Assembly (NCBI GenBank): GCA_902595745.1
Contig: CACJRE010000005.1
Location: forward strand, 1-48,013
DNA: 48,013 bases
Reading direction: 5' to 3'
Source of the DNA: an uncultured Pelagibacteraceae bacterium
GTDB lineage: Bacteria; Pseudomonadota; Alphaproteobacteria; Pelagibacterales; Pelagibacteraceae
In this document: one piece after another, positions 37,778 to 47,430 of the stretch
Numbering within the stretch: the first letter of the stretch is position 1
Layout: every line of letters begins with the position of its first letter
Program-made: the position numbers and the translations under genes
The notes under the pieces: generated by a model
Databases searched by the model: none
What the model saw: the letters and a program-made list of their open reading frames with translations, nothing else
Told to the model about the DNA's origin: nothing

Positions 37778-39975
37778 TATCCTAAGTTTCCTTGCAAGAT
37801 CCCGGTAGATTGATCTCTTCTACCTAATTTACGTTTACCTATTATTAATTGCATTAACATAATTGTAAACAGCATAACTACAATTAATGCTGATGAATAT
37901 ACAATTGCCAAACCATAGTCATTATTTTCTAATCTTCCTAAAATGTATGAAACAGCTAAGTCATAATTTGCGCTGACTAGGAAAATAACAGCACTAATCG
38001 CTGTCATAGCTCTTACAAAACTAAAAACTAATGATGCTGTAATTGCGGGCTTTAGCAATGGAAGAATTATATTTCTAAATGTTTGTGAGCTTGAAGCATT
38101 TAAAGTTGAAGATGCTTCATCTAAATGAGGATCAAGTTGGTTCATTGCAGCTATTCCAGCCCTTACTCCAACAGGCATATTTCTGAACACAAAAGCAATT
38201 ACAAGAATTATTCCTGTTCCTGTTAGTTCAAGAGGAGGGACATTAAATGCAAATACGTAGCTTACCCCTATAACACTCCCCGGGATTGCAAAACTTAACA
38301 TTGTGCCAAATTCAAAAGCATTTTTTCCTTTAAATTTATGTCTTGTTAGCAAGTAAGCAGTTAAAATCCCTATAGCAGCCGTTGGAAAAGCTGAAATTAT
38401 TGCTATCGTAAATGTTGTGTTAAATGAATTCCATGCTGTACCTGTCCACAACAATCCTCTTTCTTTAACCCAATCAATACTAAAAGCTTCAATATAATGT
38501 TTTAAGGTAAAGCTATGATCAACACCCCACATCTCAACAAACCCTCCAAACATAATCATTACATAAATTATAAAAGTAATTGATGCCCATGGAAGTACAG
38601 TTGAATAAATCATCCATTTAGCTTTTTTAGGAAGTTCAGGATGAACTCCGCTATCACCTTTACCCGAAATTGAAATATATGATTTTTTTCCTAACCATTG
38701 ATTTTGAAGATAAAATACTACTAGAACGACAGATAATAAAATCATAGCAAGTATTGCAGCTTTGGTTTCATCATATTGTGCACCAACAATTGCAAAAAAT
38801 ATTTCTGTAGATAATACATCATATTCAGCACCAAGTACCAACGGGTTACCAAAGTCTGCTAAACTTTCAATAAAGCCAAGTAAAAATGCATTAGCAATTC
38901 CAGGCCTCATTAATGGCAAAGTAACAGTTTTAAAAACTTGCCATCTAGACGCTCTTAATGTTTGTGAGGCTTCTTCCATTGAAGGACTTACACTTTCAAC
39001 AACTCCAATTAAAACTAAGAATGCAATAGGGGTGAAAGCAAGCGTTTGTGCAAACCATATTCCTGGTAATCCATAAATCCATCTAGAAGGCTCAATATCA
39101 AAACCCCATTCAAGAAAACTACTTACTACACCAGTTCTTCCAAACAAAATTATTATCGCTAAACCGATTACAAATGGTGGAGTGATTATTGGTAAAACAG
39201 ATAGTACTTTTATTATTTTTTTAAATTTAAAACTAGTTCTTGCAACTAATAATGCAAAAGCTAAACCTAAAACTGTTGATGAAAATGCTGTTAGTGTCCC
39301 CATGGTAATTGTGTTCCAAAAAACTCCACAAGCATAATCACTATAAAGACAATCTAATCCCCAAATTCCTTTATTAAATATTTTGTCTGAAAAATTACTT
39401 ATCTCATATCCGCCTTCAGTTCCTTTAAAGGCAACTGTAAACATTCTAAAAATTGGAAAAAAAACAAAAGTTGATACCAAAATAATAATACTTCCAATAC
39501 TTCCAACAATAAAATTATCGCCATTAAGCCATCCACGTGAGGATAGCCCGTGAGTAATATAAAATATAAAAGTACAACAAGTTAAAACTGCTCCAGATCC
39601 AACTCCAAATTGATTTTCAACATCACCAAAAATTGATTGAAAAACCTCAAAGTTCCAGCCTTTTATCCCGATAGAAAACCCTTGGAGAAAAAAATAAAAA
39701 AAACCTATTAATCCTGAATATAAAAAAATTTTGGAATAAAGAGGATTGTTTTGATTTAATTTAAAGGCTGTTAAAGGAAAAAACAAAGGAATTACTAAAG
39801 GTAATAACCAATATTTGCTGTTTACAAATACTTGGGGAAGGGCAGAACCGTAATTCTCTAAAGAATATTCTTTAATCCAGTTAACAGAGAAAAACCCGTC
39901 ACCTGTTACATACCAGGGAAAGATTAGGAAACCCAATCCTCCTATGAGCATCCAACAGATAACGAGCCCTCTCAT
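37777..39975 (-). CDS. fbpB: Iron(III)-type ABC transporter permease, two-domain (FbpB-like)
   Basis: Two BPD permease EAA-like loops (EEASQTLRASRWQVFKTVTLPLMRPGI; DEASSTLNASSSQTFRNIILPLLKPAI). Confidence 0.9.
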   Translation of the reverse strand: MRGLVICWMLIGGLGFLIFPWYVTGDGFFSVNWIKEYSLENYGSALPQVFVNSKYWLLPLVIPLFFPLTAFKLNQNNPLYSKIFLYSGLIGFFYFFLQGFSIGIKGWNFEVFQSIFGDVENQFGVGSGAVLTCCTFIFYITHGLSSRGWLNGDNFIVGSIGSIIILVSTFVFFPIFRMFTVAFKGTEGGYEISNFSDKIFNKGIWGLDCLYSDYACGVFWNTITMGTLTAFSSTVLGLAFALLVARTSFKFKKIIKVLSVLPIITPPFVIGLAIIILFGRTGVVSSFLEWGFDIEPSRWIYGLPGIWFAQTLAFTPIAFLVLIGVVESVSPSMEEASQTLRASRWQVFKTVTLPLMRPGIANAFLLGFIESLADFGNPLVLGAEYDVLSTEIFFAIVGAQYDETKAAILAMILLSVVLVVFYLQNQWLGKKSYISISGKGDSGVHPELPKKAKWMIYSTVLPWASITFIIYVMIMFGGFVEMWGVDHSFTLKHYIEAFSIDWVKERGLLWTGTAWNSFNTTFTIAIISAFPTAAIGILTAYLLTRHKFKGKNAFEFGTMLSFAIPGSVIGVSYVFAFNVPPLELTGTGIILVIAFVFRNMPVGVRAGIAAMNQLDPHLDEASSTLNASSSQTFRNIILPLLKPAITASLVFSFVRAMTAISAVIFLVSANYDLAVSYILGRLENNDYGLAIVYSSALIVVMLFTIMLMQLIIGKRKLGRRDQSTGILQGNLG

Positions 39976-40002
39976 TAATTCCTAAGTATTATCTAGGAAT
40001 TA
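39976..40002 (-). promoter_or_regulatory. Stem-loop spanning the fbpA stop and the fbpB ribosome-binding site
   Basis: Perfect 9-bp inverted repeat TAATTCCTA ... TAGGAATTA with 9-nt loop; adjoins fbpB ATG and contains its AGGA. Confidence 0.7.
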
Positions 40003-41026
40003 CAGATACATCGTTATCCCATTTGGATAACAGACCTGCTCTTTTAGTCTTGTCTCCATAAACTTTAAAATTGTAATCGATTAAGTTTATAGTTGATAAG
40101 TCTGGAGCATCAGGATCAGCTTTTGCCTTAGTATTGGATGGCACTTGTAAAGATTTTCCTGAAGTGAAAACCATAGTTTGTATGGCAGGACTTAAAGCCC
40201 AGTCATAAAACTTTTTAGCTTCCTTCATATTTCTTGCACCTGCAATAATACTCATAGATCCAACTTCATAACCAGTTCCTTCCTCTGGAGAAACGGTTAC
40301 AACAGGTAAACCTTTTTTAGTTTGCTTCACACCATCATGCTGGAAACAAATCCCAATTAAGTTTTCACCTCTACCAGTTGCTTTAATTGGAGCAGAACCA
40401 GATTTAGTATAAGTATTGATATTCATATGAAGAGCTTTCATATAATCCCAACCTTTTTCTTCACCAAAAATCTGAATAATAGTTGCTAAAGTTGTATAAG
40501 CAGTTCCAGATGAGTTTGGATTAGCTATTTGGATTTCACCTTTATAAATAGGTTTAGTCAAATCCATCCAAGATTTTGGAGCCGGCAAACCTTTTTTTGC
40601 TAAGAGATCTTTGTTGTATCCAAAACCTAGCGCACCAACATAAATTCCAACTGATTTATAATTAGCATTTTTAGCTTGGTTTTGTGCTGCAGGCAATAAA
40701 TCATTAAAATGTTTTGATTTATACTCTGCAGTCAAATTTTCTTGCGCAGCTGTTAAATGTGGATCACCTGTGCCACCAAACCAAACATCTCCTTTTGGAT
40801 TTGACGACTCTGCTTTAATTTTTGCGAAAGTTTCACCACTACTTGCTCTAGTCATAGCAACTTTTGTTCCAGTTGCTTTTTCATAAGCTTGTTCAAGCAT
40901 TTCACAAACATCTATTTCTACACTGCAATATAAAGTCAGTTTCGCAGCAGAAGCTTTGTTTGTTAATCCGAACAATGTAAATAAAAGAACTAAAGCAATG
41001 GAAGCTAGTTTCATCGTATTTTTCAT
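39989..41026 (-). CDS. fbpA: Iron(III)-type ABC transporter substrate-binding protein (FbpA/SfuC-like)
   Basis: Signal peptide; LTLYCSVEIDVCEMLEQAYEKATGTKVAMTRASSGETFAKIKAE..GDVWFGGTGDPHLTA. Confidence 0.9.
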   Translation of the reverse strand: MKNTMKLASIALVLLFTLFGLTNKASAAKLTLYCSVEIDVCEMLEQAYEKATGTKVAMTRASSGETFAKIKAESSNPKGDVWFGGTGDPHLTAAQENLTAEYKSKHFNDLLPAAQNQAKNANYKSVGIYVGALGFGYNKDLLAKKGLPAPKSWMDLTKPIYKGEIQIANPNSSGTAYTTLATIIQIFGEEKGWDYMKALHMNINTYTKSGSAPIKATGRGENLIGICFQHDGVKQTKKGLPVVTVSPEEGTGYEVGSMSIIAGARNMKEAKKFYDWALSPAIQTMVFTSGKSLQVPSNTKAKADPDAPDLSTINLIDYNFKVYGDKTKRAGLLSKWDNDVSVIPR

Positions 41027-41345
41027 TATTTCCTCTCTAATGTTAATATTTATTTTAAAATGTTATTATGAAACTCTAATGCTTGTCACTAATTATTTAA
41101 AAGTTATAAAATTAGATACAATTACAGGTTTAAAAAAATCATAATTATTCGTTAATTAGTAGGTATATAAGTTAAAGTTTTTAAAATATTTAAACTAATT
41201 AAAATATAATTACTTTGTTTGACACACATTATATTTAAATTCCAGTTTGACCTTACTTTAAAAAATTTCTACATAAATAATCATTTAAATTATTATCAGA
41301 AATTTTTTTTAAAAAATTTAATTTTAGATGAATAAAAACGAATAA

Positions 41346-41420
41346 AACTCTTATTTCCCTGCGCTAGAAAAACCAAAGTATTTAATTGAAGATATTAAAA
41401 AATTCTTTAAAGATAATTAG
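41346..41420 (+). pseudogene. Decayed C-terminal remnant of an epoxide hydrolase-like gene
   Basis: NSYFPALEKPKYLIEDIKKFFKDN* aligned by eye with FAALEKPDLLVDDIRKFLRS of the intact epoxide hydrolase; stop codon just upstream in the same frame, no start. Confidence 0.65.
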
Positions 41421-41460
41421 AGACTCAGTTATAAAGTAACATAGATAACGTTCATAATTA

Positions 41461-42306
41461 ATGGAAATCGTCACAACAATAGCCCCATTTGCTTTAGCCT
41501 TAATCATGTTTGGATTGGGTCTTGGACTTACAACAACTGACTTTTCGAGGGTTATAAAAAACCCAAAAGATTTTTTTGTTGGATTTTTTTCTCAGCTAAT
41601 TTTACTGCCAATAGTGGCTTTGGGACTAGTTTTTTTACTTAATTTACCTACCACAATTGCTGTTGGGTTAATGATTATTGCTGCAGCACCTGGTGGTGTA
41701 ACCTCAAATATTTTGACTAAATTTGCAAATGGGGATGTCGCTTTATCTGTAACTCTTACAGCAGTTACAAGTTTGGTTAGCATATTAACAGTTCCATTTG
41801 TGGTAATTAATTCGGCAAATATAATTGGGGTTTCTATTTCATCTGATATTTCAATTGCTAATGTTGCCTTAAAAATGGCATTAGTAGTAACAGTTCCAGT
41901 TTTGTTTGGAATGATCATTAGGAAATTGTTTACAAATTTTATTTTATCTAAAGTTAACTTAATTGATAAATTATCTGGCATTTTGTTTATCATCGTGTTT
42001 GCTGCGATTTATATTGAAGAAAGAAATAATATTTTAGATTATATCCTTCAATCTGGTCTTGCAGTCTTGATACTAAATATAGTTATGATGACTTTAGCGT
42101 TTTTAATAGCTAAAAAATATGCTTCTGGAATTTCTCAACAAAAATGTATTGCAATCGAGGGCGGTTTACAAAATGGAACAGTAGCTGTTTTTGTAGCAAC
42201 GTTAATTTTTGATGATGTAGCATTTGTTGTGCCTACAGCATCATATGCTTTAATTCAATATATAACTGGTTTCTTATTTATAGCTTTGTTAAGAAAATCA
42301 AATTAA
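41461..42306 (+). CDS. Bile acid:sodium symporter (BASS) family transporter
   Basis: FGLGLGLTTTDFSRVIKNP, AAAPGGVTSNILTKFANGDVALSVTLTAVTSL, IEGGLQNGTVAVFVA. Confidence 0.93.
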   Translation: MEIVTTIAPFALALIMFGLGLGLTTTDFSRVIKNPKDFFVGFFSQLILLPIVALGLVFLLNLPTTIAVGLMIIAAAPGGVTSNILTKFANGDVALSVTLTAVTSLVSILTVPFVVINSANIIGVSISSDISIANVALKMALVVTVPVLFGMIIRKLFTNFILSKVNLIDKLSGILFIIVFAAIYIEERNNILDYILQSGLAVLILNIVMMTLAFLIAKKYASGISQQKCIAIEGGLQNGTVAVFVATLIFDDVAFVVPTASYALIQYITGFLFIALLRKSN

Positions 42307-43310
42307 GAATTAATAACTTTTATTTGATTAAACAATCTATGGATTAAATAACTCAAACTTAACATATTTTTTTCTTGTATTTGAGCACTTCTTTTAAACG
42401 CACTATCTTTAATATTTAAAGAAATTAATTTTTTTTCATTAATCTTTAAAATTTTTTTTTCTATTAACCATTTAAGTTTTCTTACAACGGTTGGTCTGGG
42501 GATTCCAGTTATTTCAGAAATCGACATTGCGTTAACACCTCTGGTGTCAGATCCCATAATTTCTTCTCTCCATGATTTGATGGTTGATTTAGAAGTTTTA
42601 AAATCTTTATTGTGAGCTGCACTCACTACTAACACCATACCAATACAGAAAGTTTCTAAATCTTTAAGCTCTTTTTTCCATCTTTTTAGATAAATAAAAA
42701 TAAATTTATAAAAATGATGCCAACAAAAAGTAAAATTATCTTTAATTGATTTGTTGATTTGATTTACGGTAAAAATATTATTAGTTAATTTATCTTTTTT
42801 TAATATTTTATTAAACTCATATAGTAGAGCACAAAGATCTGATAAAGTAGTTTTGGCTTGAACAGCATGGAAAGCTGATCTATTTAAAAACATTTTTTTT
42901 CCTAATTTTTTAATAACTCCTATTTTTTCTAATTCTGCTACTTTGCGTCTCACACTCTCTTTAGGTATTTCTAAATCTTTAGAAATGTCAGATATATTAA
43001 TTTTTTCTATCTCTAAAGTTCTTTCTTTATAGAAAGCATTGTAATCGATATTGATCCCATTTTTTCTATAAAAGAAAAGATCCTTGCTAACTAGATAAAT
43101 AATTATTGTATACTTATCGATGTCATTATAATTTTTGTATGAATTTACCAGCCAATTGCTGATCAATGAGATAAAAGAAGGAGCTAAATAAGTGTAATTC
43201 TTTCGCAATGTTTTAAATATAATTTTTTCATCAATCTGTGCAGAGATACTTGGTAGAGCGTTCATAAATAATAAAAAAACCCAATTTGACCAATTAAATT
43301 TTAAAGTCAA
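42303..43310 (-). CDS. Putative transcriptional regulator with two winged-helix-like segments
   Basis: INISDISKDLEIPKESVRRKVAELEKIGVIKKLGKKM and MSISEITGIPRPTVVRKLKWLIEKKILKINEK. Confidence 0.7.
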   Translation of the reverse strand: MTLKFNWSNWVFLLFMNALPSISAQIDEKIIFKTLRKNYTYLAPSFISLISNWLVNSYKNYNDIDKYTIIIYLVSKDLFFYRKNGINIDYNAFYKERTLEIEKINISDISKDLEIPKESVRRKVAELEKIGVIKKLGKKMFLNRSAFHAVQAKTTLSDLCALLYEFNKILKKDKLTNNIFTVNQINKSIKDNFTFCWHHFYKFIFIYLKRWKKELKDLETFCIGMVLVVSAAHNKDFKTSKSTIKSWREEIMGSDTRGVNAMSISEITGIPRPTVVRKLKWLIEKKILKINEKKLISLNIKDSAFKRSAQIQEKNMLSLSYLIHRLFNQIKVINS

Positions 43311-43367
43311 CCCATTTTGAGCATCTTCATTGCACAGGTCTTTATTTTATGTGGTTTATTAACGCAA

Positions 43368-43673
43368 ATGAGTAATGAAGATATAATTAGAACACCTGAT
43401 ACTAGAAATATTGAGACCCCAATAATTAATGAAGGTGTTCTAAATCAAGAACCAAAATTAGATAATAAATCTGAGACACTTAATAAATCTAATCTTGTGA
43501 ACGTATCTAGTTTTGTAATTAAAAAAAATTTAGTTAACAAAACTAAAAGAACATGTGTAAATGCACTTAACCAAAGACTTTATAATATACAAAAAAAAGA
43601 CAAAATAAAAAATAGAGCAATAATATTTACAATTTTTTTCTCAGTTGGAATTATTGGCTTTATAGCAGGTTAA
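43368..43673 (+). CDS. Hypothetical protein with C-terminal TM segment
   Basis: ATG at 43368 preferred; C-terminal AIIFTIFFSVGIIGFIAG. Confidence 0.5.
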   Translation: MSNEDIIRTPDTRNIETPIINEGVLNQEPKLDNKSETLNKSNLVNVSSFVIKKNLVNKTKRTCVNALNQRLYNIQKKDKIKNRAIIFTIFFSVGIIGFIAG

Positions 43674-44674
43674 GAACTTAGTAATTTTAAATCATTCTTA
43701 ATAATATTCGAAATTGAAATTTCTTTTTTCATATTTTGTTTATATCGATTAAATTTATTTTGTCCTGGATACATTATTTCTTTTATCCCTTTAATTTTTG
43801 GAAGTTTTTTAATTGTTTTAATATTATCTTTAATTCTTTGATTATAATTTTTTTGAAATAAGTTTGGTTTAAATGTAATGAATAAATGTCCAATATTTTG
43901 AGGTCCTGAAAAGTCATCAAATGGATCTTTTACACGTCCGGCGTGATTGCCACCTGTTAAAACTCCACTTAAAATGTCAACCATCCAAGCAAGACCTGAG
44001 CCTCTAAATCCTGCAATTGGAAGTTGAACACCTTCTAGAGCTTTTTTGGCATTTGTAGTTGGCTTTCCAAGTTTATCTAATGCAACTCCCCCAGGGATTG
44101 TTTGATTATTTCTTGCAGCAACTCTAATTTTACCTCTGTTAATCATTGAAATTGATGTATCTAAAATAAATGGAATTTTTGATCCAGTAGGAGTTCCAAA
44201 ACAAATTGGATTTGTTCCAAATAAAGATTTTAATGCACCATGAGGAGCAACAGCTGGAGGTGCATTAGTGTAAATCATAGCAATTAAATTTTTTTTAACC
44301 GCTTGTTCGGCATAGTAACCAGACAAACCATAGTGACCACTATTTTTAACAGCGACCATTCCTATTCCTGTTTTTTGCGCATGTTTAATTGCAGTTTTAA
44401 TTCCATGATCTGCTGCTACAAAACCAATACTGTTATTTGCATCTATATGAGAAATTGAATGAGAAATTTTTTTAGTCTTAATCTTAGGCTTTGGGTTAAT
44501 TACTTTTTTAGAAATTCTATCACAGTACATTTTAAGTCTTGATAAACCATGTCCATAAGCACCTACAAGTTCAGCATTAATTAAAGCATTGGCTGAAATG
44601 GACGCATGATCTTTACTAAGACCATATTTTTGAAAAATTTTAATGATTTCTTTTTTAAGTAAGGTAGTTTTCAC
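43670..44674 (-). CDS. Malate/L-lactate dehydrogenase-like (Ldh2 family) oxidoreductase
   Basis: GAYGHGLSRLKMYCDRI, NSGHYGLSGYYAEQA, PHGALKSLFGTNPICFGTP. Confidence 0.92.
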   Translation of the reverse strand: MKTTLLKKEIIKIFQKYGLSKDHASISANALINAELVGAYGHGLSRLKMYCDRISKKVINPKPKIKTKKISHSISHIDANNSIGFVAADHGIKTAIKHAQKTGIGMVAVKNSGHYGLSGYYAEQAVKKNLIAMIYTNAPPAVAPHGALKSLFGTNPICFGTPTGSKIPFILDTSISMINRGKIRVAARNNQTIPGGVALDKLGKPTTNAKKALEGVQLPIAGFRGSGLAWMVDILSGVLTGGNHAGRVKDPFDDFSGPQNIGHLFITFKPNLFQKNYNQRIKDNIKTIKKLPKIKGIKEIMYPGQNKFNRYKQNMKKEISISNIIKNDLKLLSS

Positions 44675-44676
44675 GT

Positions 44677-46602
44677 TTACCCTTTACCACGCCACGGAAT
44701 ATATTTGTCTATAAGTTTTCTTAAAGTAATATCAAATAACAAACCAAGCATTCCCATTATAAAAATGGTGATCCAAATAACCTCATATTGGAAGTACTTT
44801 TTAGCGACGTTTTCAACAAAACCTATTCCAGTAGTTCCTGCTAAAAATTCTGCTGCAACCAATGTACCCCAACACATTCCAACAGCCACCCTAATTCCAG
44901 TTAGTATTTCTGGTAAAGAATTAGGAAAAATTACATATCTTAAAATTTGTTTCTTTGATGCTCCTAAAGAGTGAGCTGCATGTATTTTTGAAAGTTGCGT
45001 TCCTGATGCACCCGCTCTTGCCGATATAATCATAATCGATAAAGAGACCATAAATAGTAAAAATACTTTACCTGTATTATCAATTCCAAGAACCGAGATA
45101 ATTAAAGGTGCCCATGCTAATGGCGGAACAGGTCTATATAATTCTATCAATGGATCAAAAAAACCTTTTGCAAATCTGTTTAGACCCATAAATAAGCCTA
45201 GAGGTACTCCAATAATTATTCCAAAAACTAAACCTAGAAATACCCTTAAAAATGAATCCCAAATATGTCCGTAAGGAACTGGAACTTTAAATAATTTAAA
45301 ATCACCAGTAACAACTTTGAGGACATTACTTTTGAAGTTTTCTTTAACTATACCCTCTTTTGTATGAACAGGATACTCACCAGGCAATACATCAGCAATC
45401 CAATCAGGCAATATAAAACCAATCATTGAACTTACATCAACCATCTCAATCCAAAGTAAAGGAATATTTTTATATCCAACGCTAGGTTTAGACATCAAAA
45501 TAAATTTATTAAAAGTATCAGATGGTTTTGGTAACCATCTTCCAGATCCTTGCTCTGAGCATGTAGGTCCGCTTGCAACGATTGTACCAGCAGGAAACAA
45601 AAGAATATCGATTAATCTCAATCCTCCTTGTTCTTTATTTTGCAACTTATCAAATTCAATTATTGAAGCTTGCATTTCATTCAACGCATTAGGAGGATAG
45701 ATGCTGGCAAACTCTATTCTTCTTGCAATTTTGACAATGTTCTTTGCATAATCAGACGCAATTTCCTGATTATCATCTAAACTTTTTCTATAAGCTTTAA
45801 TATCATTTTTTAATTGTTTAATAGAATTTTTAAATTGTGGATTGTGATTTCTTAACTTAAAAAATTTATCATTAATCAATCTTAGTTCTTCAGCAGCAGC
45901 ATGAAATTTTAAACCTTTTTTAGTTTGTGGTGCAGTAGGAATTTCAATTGTATTTTCTATAGATCCAGTTCCAGAGTTAATAGTTGTAATACCCCAGCCA
46001 CCTTGTTCTGAAATAAGTTTTTGTCTTTCTTTTTTTTCAGACTCTGTTTCAAAAGGATAATTTTCTTTTTGAAAATTTAAACTTAGAAGCCTGATTTCAT
46101 TAGTCATCTCCTTAATTTTAATTTTGGTTTCCGTTTCCATTAATGCTTCACTCGTTAAAAATGGAATTAATTTGGAAGTTCTGTCTATATAGCTAACAAG
46201 AATTGTTTTTTGTTGATTATCTAAATCAGAAGATCTGTTAATTTCACTTGCAATTTTTTGAAGATTTTTGTTTTCAATTTTAATAATTGAAGTACTTTTG
46301 AATTCTCTCTCTTCAATTGGGAACTGATATTTTAATCCTAAAAGTGACTCATTTATTTTAGCTACTTGGCACAGTTCATTTGCTGACTTTGGGTAAAAGC
46401 CTTTTGCTATATCCCATGAATAATAAAGCCATAACATTAAAATTGCGCTACTTCCAACGATTACCCAATGAGTTCCACCTTTAGCTCTCTCTGGATTGCC
46501 AAATACCGCATCTACTTTTTCTGTTCTAATTAATTTTCTTCCATAAAGGATGCATCCGATAACGGATACAATAATCAATATTGTTAGTATTTGAGTTAAC
46601 AT
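44677..46602 (-). CDS. ABC transporter permease (taurine/nitrate/sulfonate TauC-like) with very large N-terminal insertion
   Basis: C-terminal BPD_transp EAA loop (AAHSLGASKKQILRYVIFPNSLPEILTGIRVAVGMCWGTLVAAEF); about 390 residues precede the permease core. Confidence 0.88.
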   Translation of the reverse strand: MLTQILTILIIVSVIGCILYGRKLIRTEKVDAVFGNPERAKGGTHWVIVGSSAILMLWLYYSWDIAKGFYPKSANELCQVAKINESLLGLKYQFPIEEREFKSTSIIKIENKNLQKIASEINRSSDLDNQQKTILVSYIDRTSKLIPFLTSEALMETETKIKIKEMTNEIRLLSLNFQKENYPFETESEKKERQKLISEQGGWGITTINSGTGSIENTIEIPTAPQTKKGLKFHAAAEELRLINDKFFKLRNHNPQFKNSIKQLKNDIKAYRKSLDDNQEIASDYAKNIVKIARRIEFASIYPPNALNEMQASIIEFDKLQNKEQGGLRLIDILLFPAGTIVASGPTCSEQGSGRWLPKPSDTFNKFILMSKPSVGYKNIPLLWIEMVDVSSMIGFILPDWIADVLPGEYPVHTKEGIVKENFKSNVLKVVTGDFKLFKVPVPYGHIWDSFLRVFLGLVFGIIIGVPLGLFMGLNRFAKGFFDPLIELYRPVPPLAWAPLIISVLGIDNTGKVFLLFMVSLSIMIISARAGASGTQLSKIHAAHSLGASKKQILRYVIFPNSLPEILTGIRVAVGMCWGTLVAAEFLAGTTGIGFVENVAKKYFQYEVIWITIFIMGMLGLLFDITLRKLIDKYIPWRGKG

Positions 46603-47400
46603 TTAAATATCTTTACCCATTATTTCTTCTTCCATATTCCAAATCATGGACAAAATTTCCTCTCTTGTAGATGAAAAATCTTTATTTTTTTTTATTTCTC
46701 TCAAGTCTTGTGTAAGGCCCATTTCTGCAAATGGCAGATTGTACTCTTTGTGTATTCTTCCTGGTCTTGGTGCCATTACATATAATCTTTCACCAAGTAG
46801 TAATGCTTCCTCAACTGAGTGAGTAATTAAAATTATTGTTTTTCCAGTCTCCTTCCAAATTTTTAAAACTAAAGACTGCATCTTTTCTCTAGTCAATGCA
46901 TCTAAAGCACCTAAAGGCTCATCCATTAAAATTAAATCAGGATCATTAATTAAACATCTAGCTAGAGCTACTCTTTGCTGCATACCACCGGATAATTGAT
47001 ATGTAGGAGTGTTTCCAAAGCCTTTAAGCCCAACAATGTCTAACCATTCTTCAACTTTTTTTTCTGTAACTCCAGTGTCTTCTTTTTTCATTCTTAGTCC
47101 AAAGTTCACATTTTCAGCTACAGTTAACCATTCAAATAACGCTCCTTGTTGAAACACCATTCCTCTTTCAACACCTGGGCCATCAATCTCATTATTATTT
47201 AAAGAAATTTTTCCTGAGGTTGGTCTTAAAAAACCTGCAGTAATATTTAACAGAGTTGTTTTTCCACATCCTGATGGACCAAGCACTGTTAGTAATTCTC
47301 CTTTTTTTAAAGTAAAGCTAACATCCTTTAATGCATGAACTGTTTCTCCTTTTGGAGTTTTAAAGATCATATTAAGATTTTGAGAAACCAAATCACTCAT
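46603..47400 (-). CDS. ABC transporter ATP-binding protein (taurine/nitrate type, TauB-like)
   Basis: GPSGCGKTTLLNITAGF, LSGGMQQRVALARCLINDPDLILMDEPLGALDALTR. Confidence 0.94.
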   Translation of the reverse strand: MSDLVSQNLNMIFKTPKGETVHALKDVSFTLKKGELLTVLGPSGCGKTTLLNITAGFLRPTSGKISLNNNEIDGPGVERGMVFQQGALFEWLTVAENVNFGLRMKKEDTGVTEKKVEEWLDIVGLKGFGNTPTYQLSGGMQQRVALARCLINDPDLILMDEPLGALDALTREKMQSLVLKIWKETGKTIILITHSVEEALLLGERLYVMAPRPGRIHKEYNLPFAEMGLTQDLREIKKNKDFSSTREEILSMIWNMEEEIMGKDI

Positions 47401-47430
47401 AATTGCTCTATATTTGAAAATTCTATAAAA

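Noticed and set aside
38762-39076. 104-aa plus-strand ORF inside fbpB; likewise other short antisense ORFs (6732, 8454, 9501, 10542, 10842, 11170, 12592, 15046, 16072, 16426, 18883, 19574, 23642, 26366, 26999, 28434, 29871, 29932, 30222, 33442, 35787, 36028, 36436, 37605, 40956, 44705)
   Set aside because: All overlap confidently assigned genes or noncoding gaps without supporting signals.
41215-41255. Repeated TTTGAC (about 27 bp apart) and an imperfect palindrome AATAATCATTTAAATTATTATC (41278-41299), considered as a Fur/Irr-type site for fbpA
   Set aside because: About 250 bp from fbpA and expected by chance in such AT-rich sequence; insufficient support.
41592-41993. 133-aa minus-strand ORF inside the BASS transporter
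   Set aside because: Shadow ORF of a strongly recognisable transporter.
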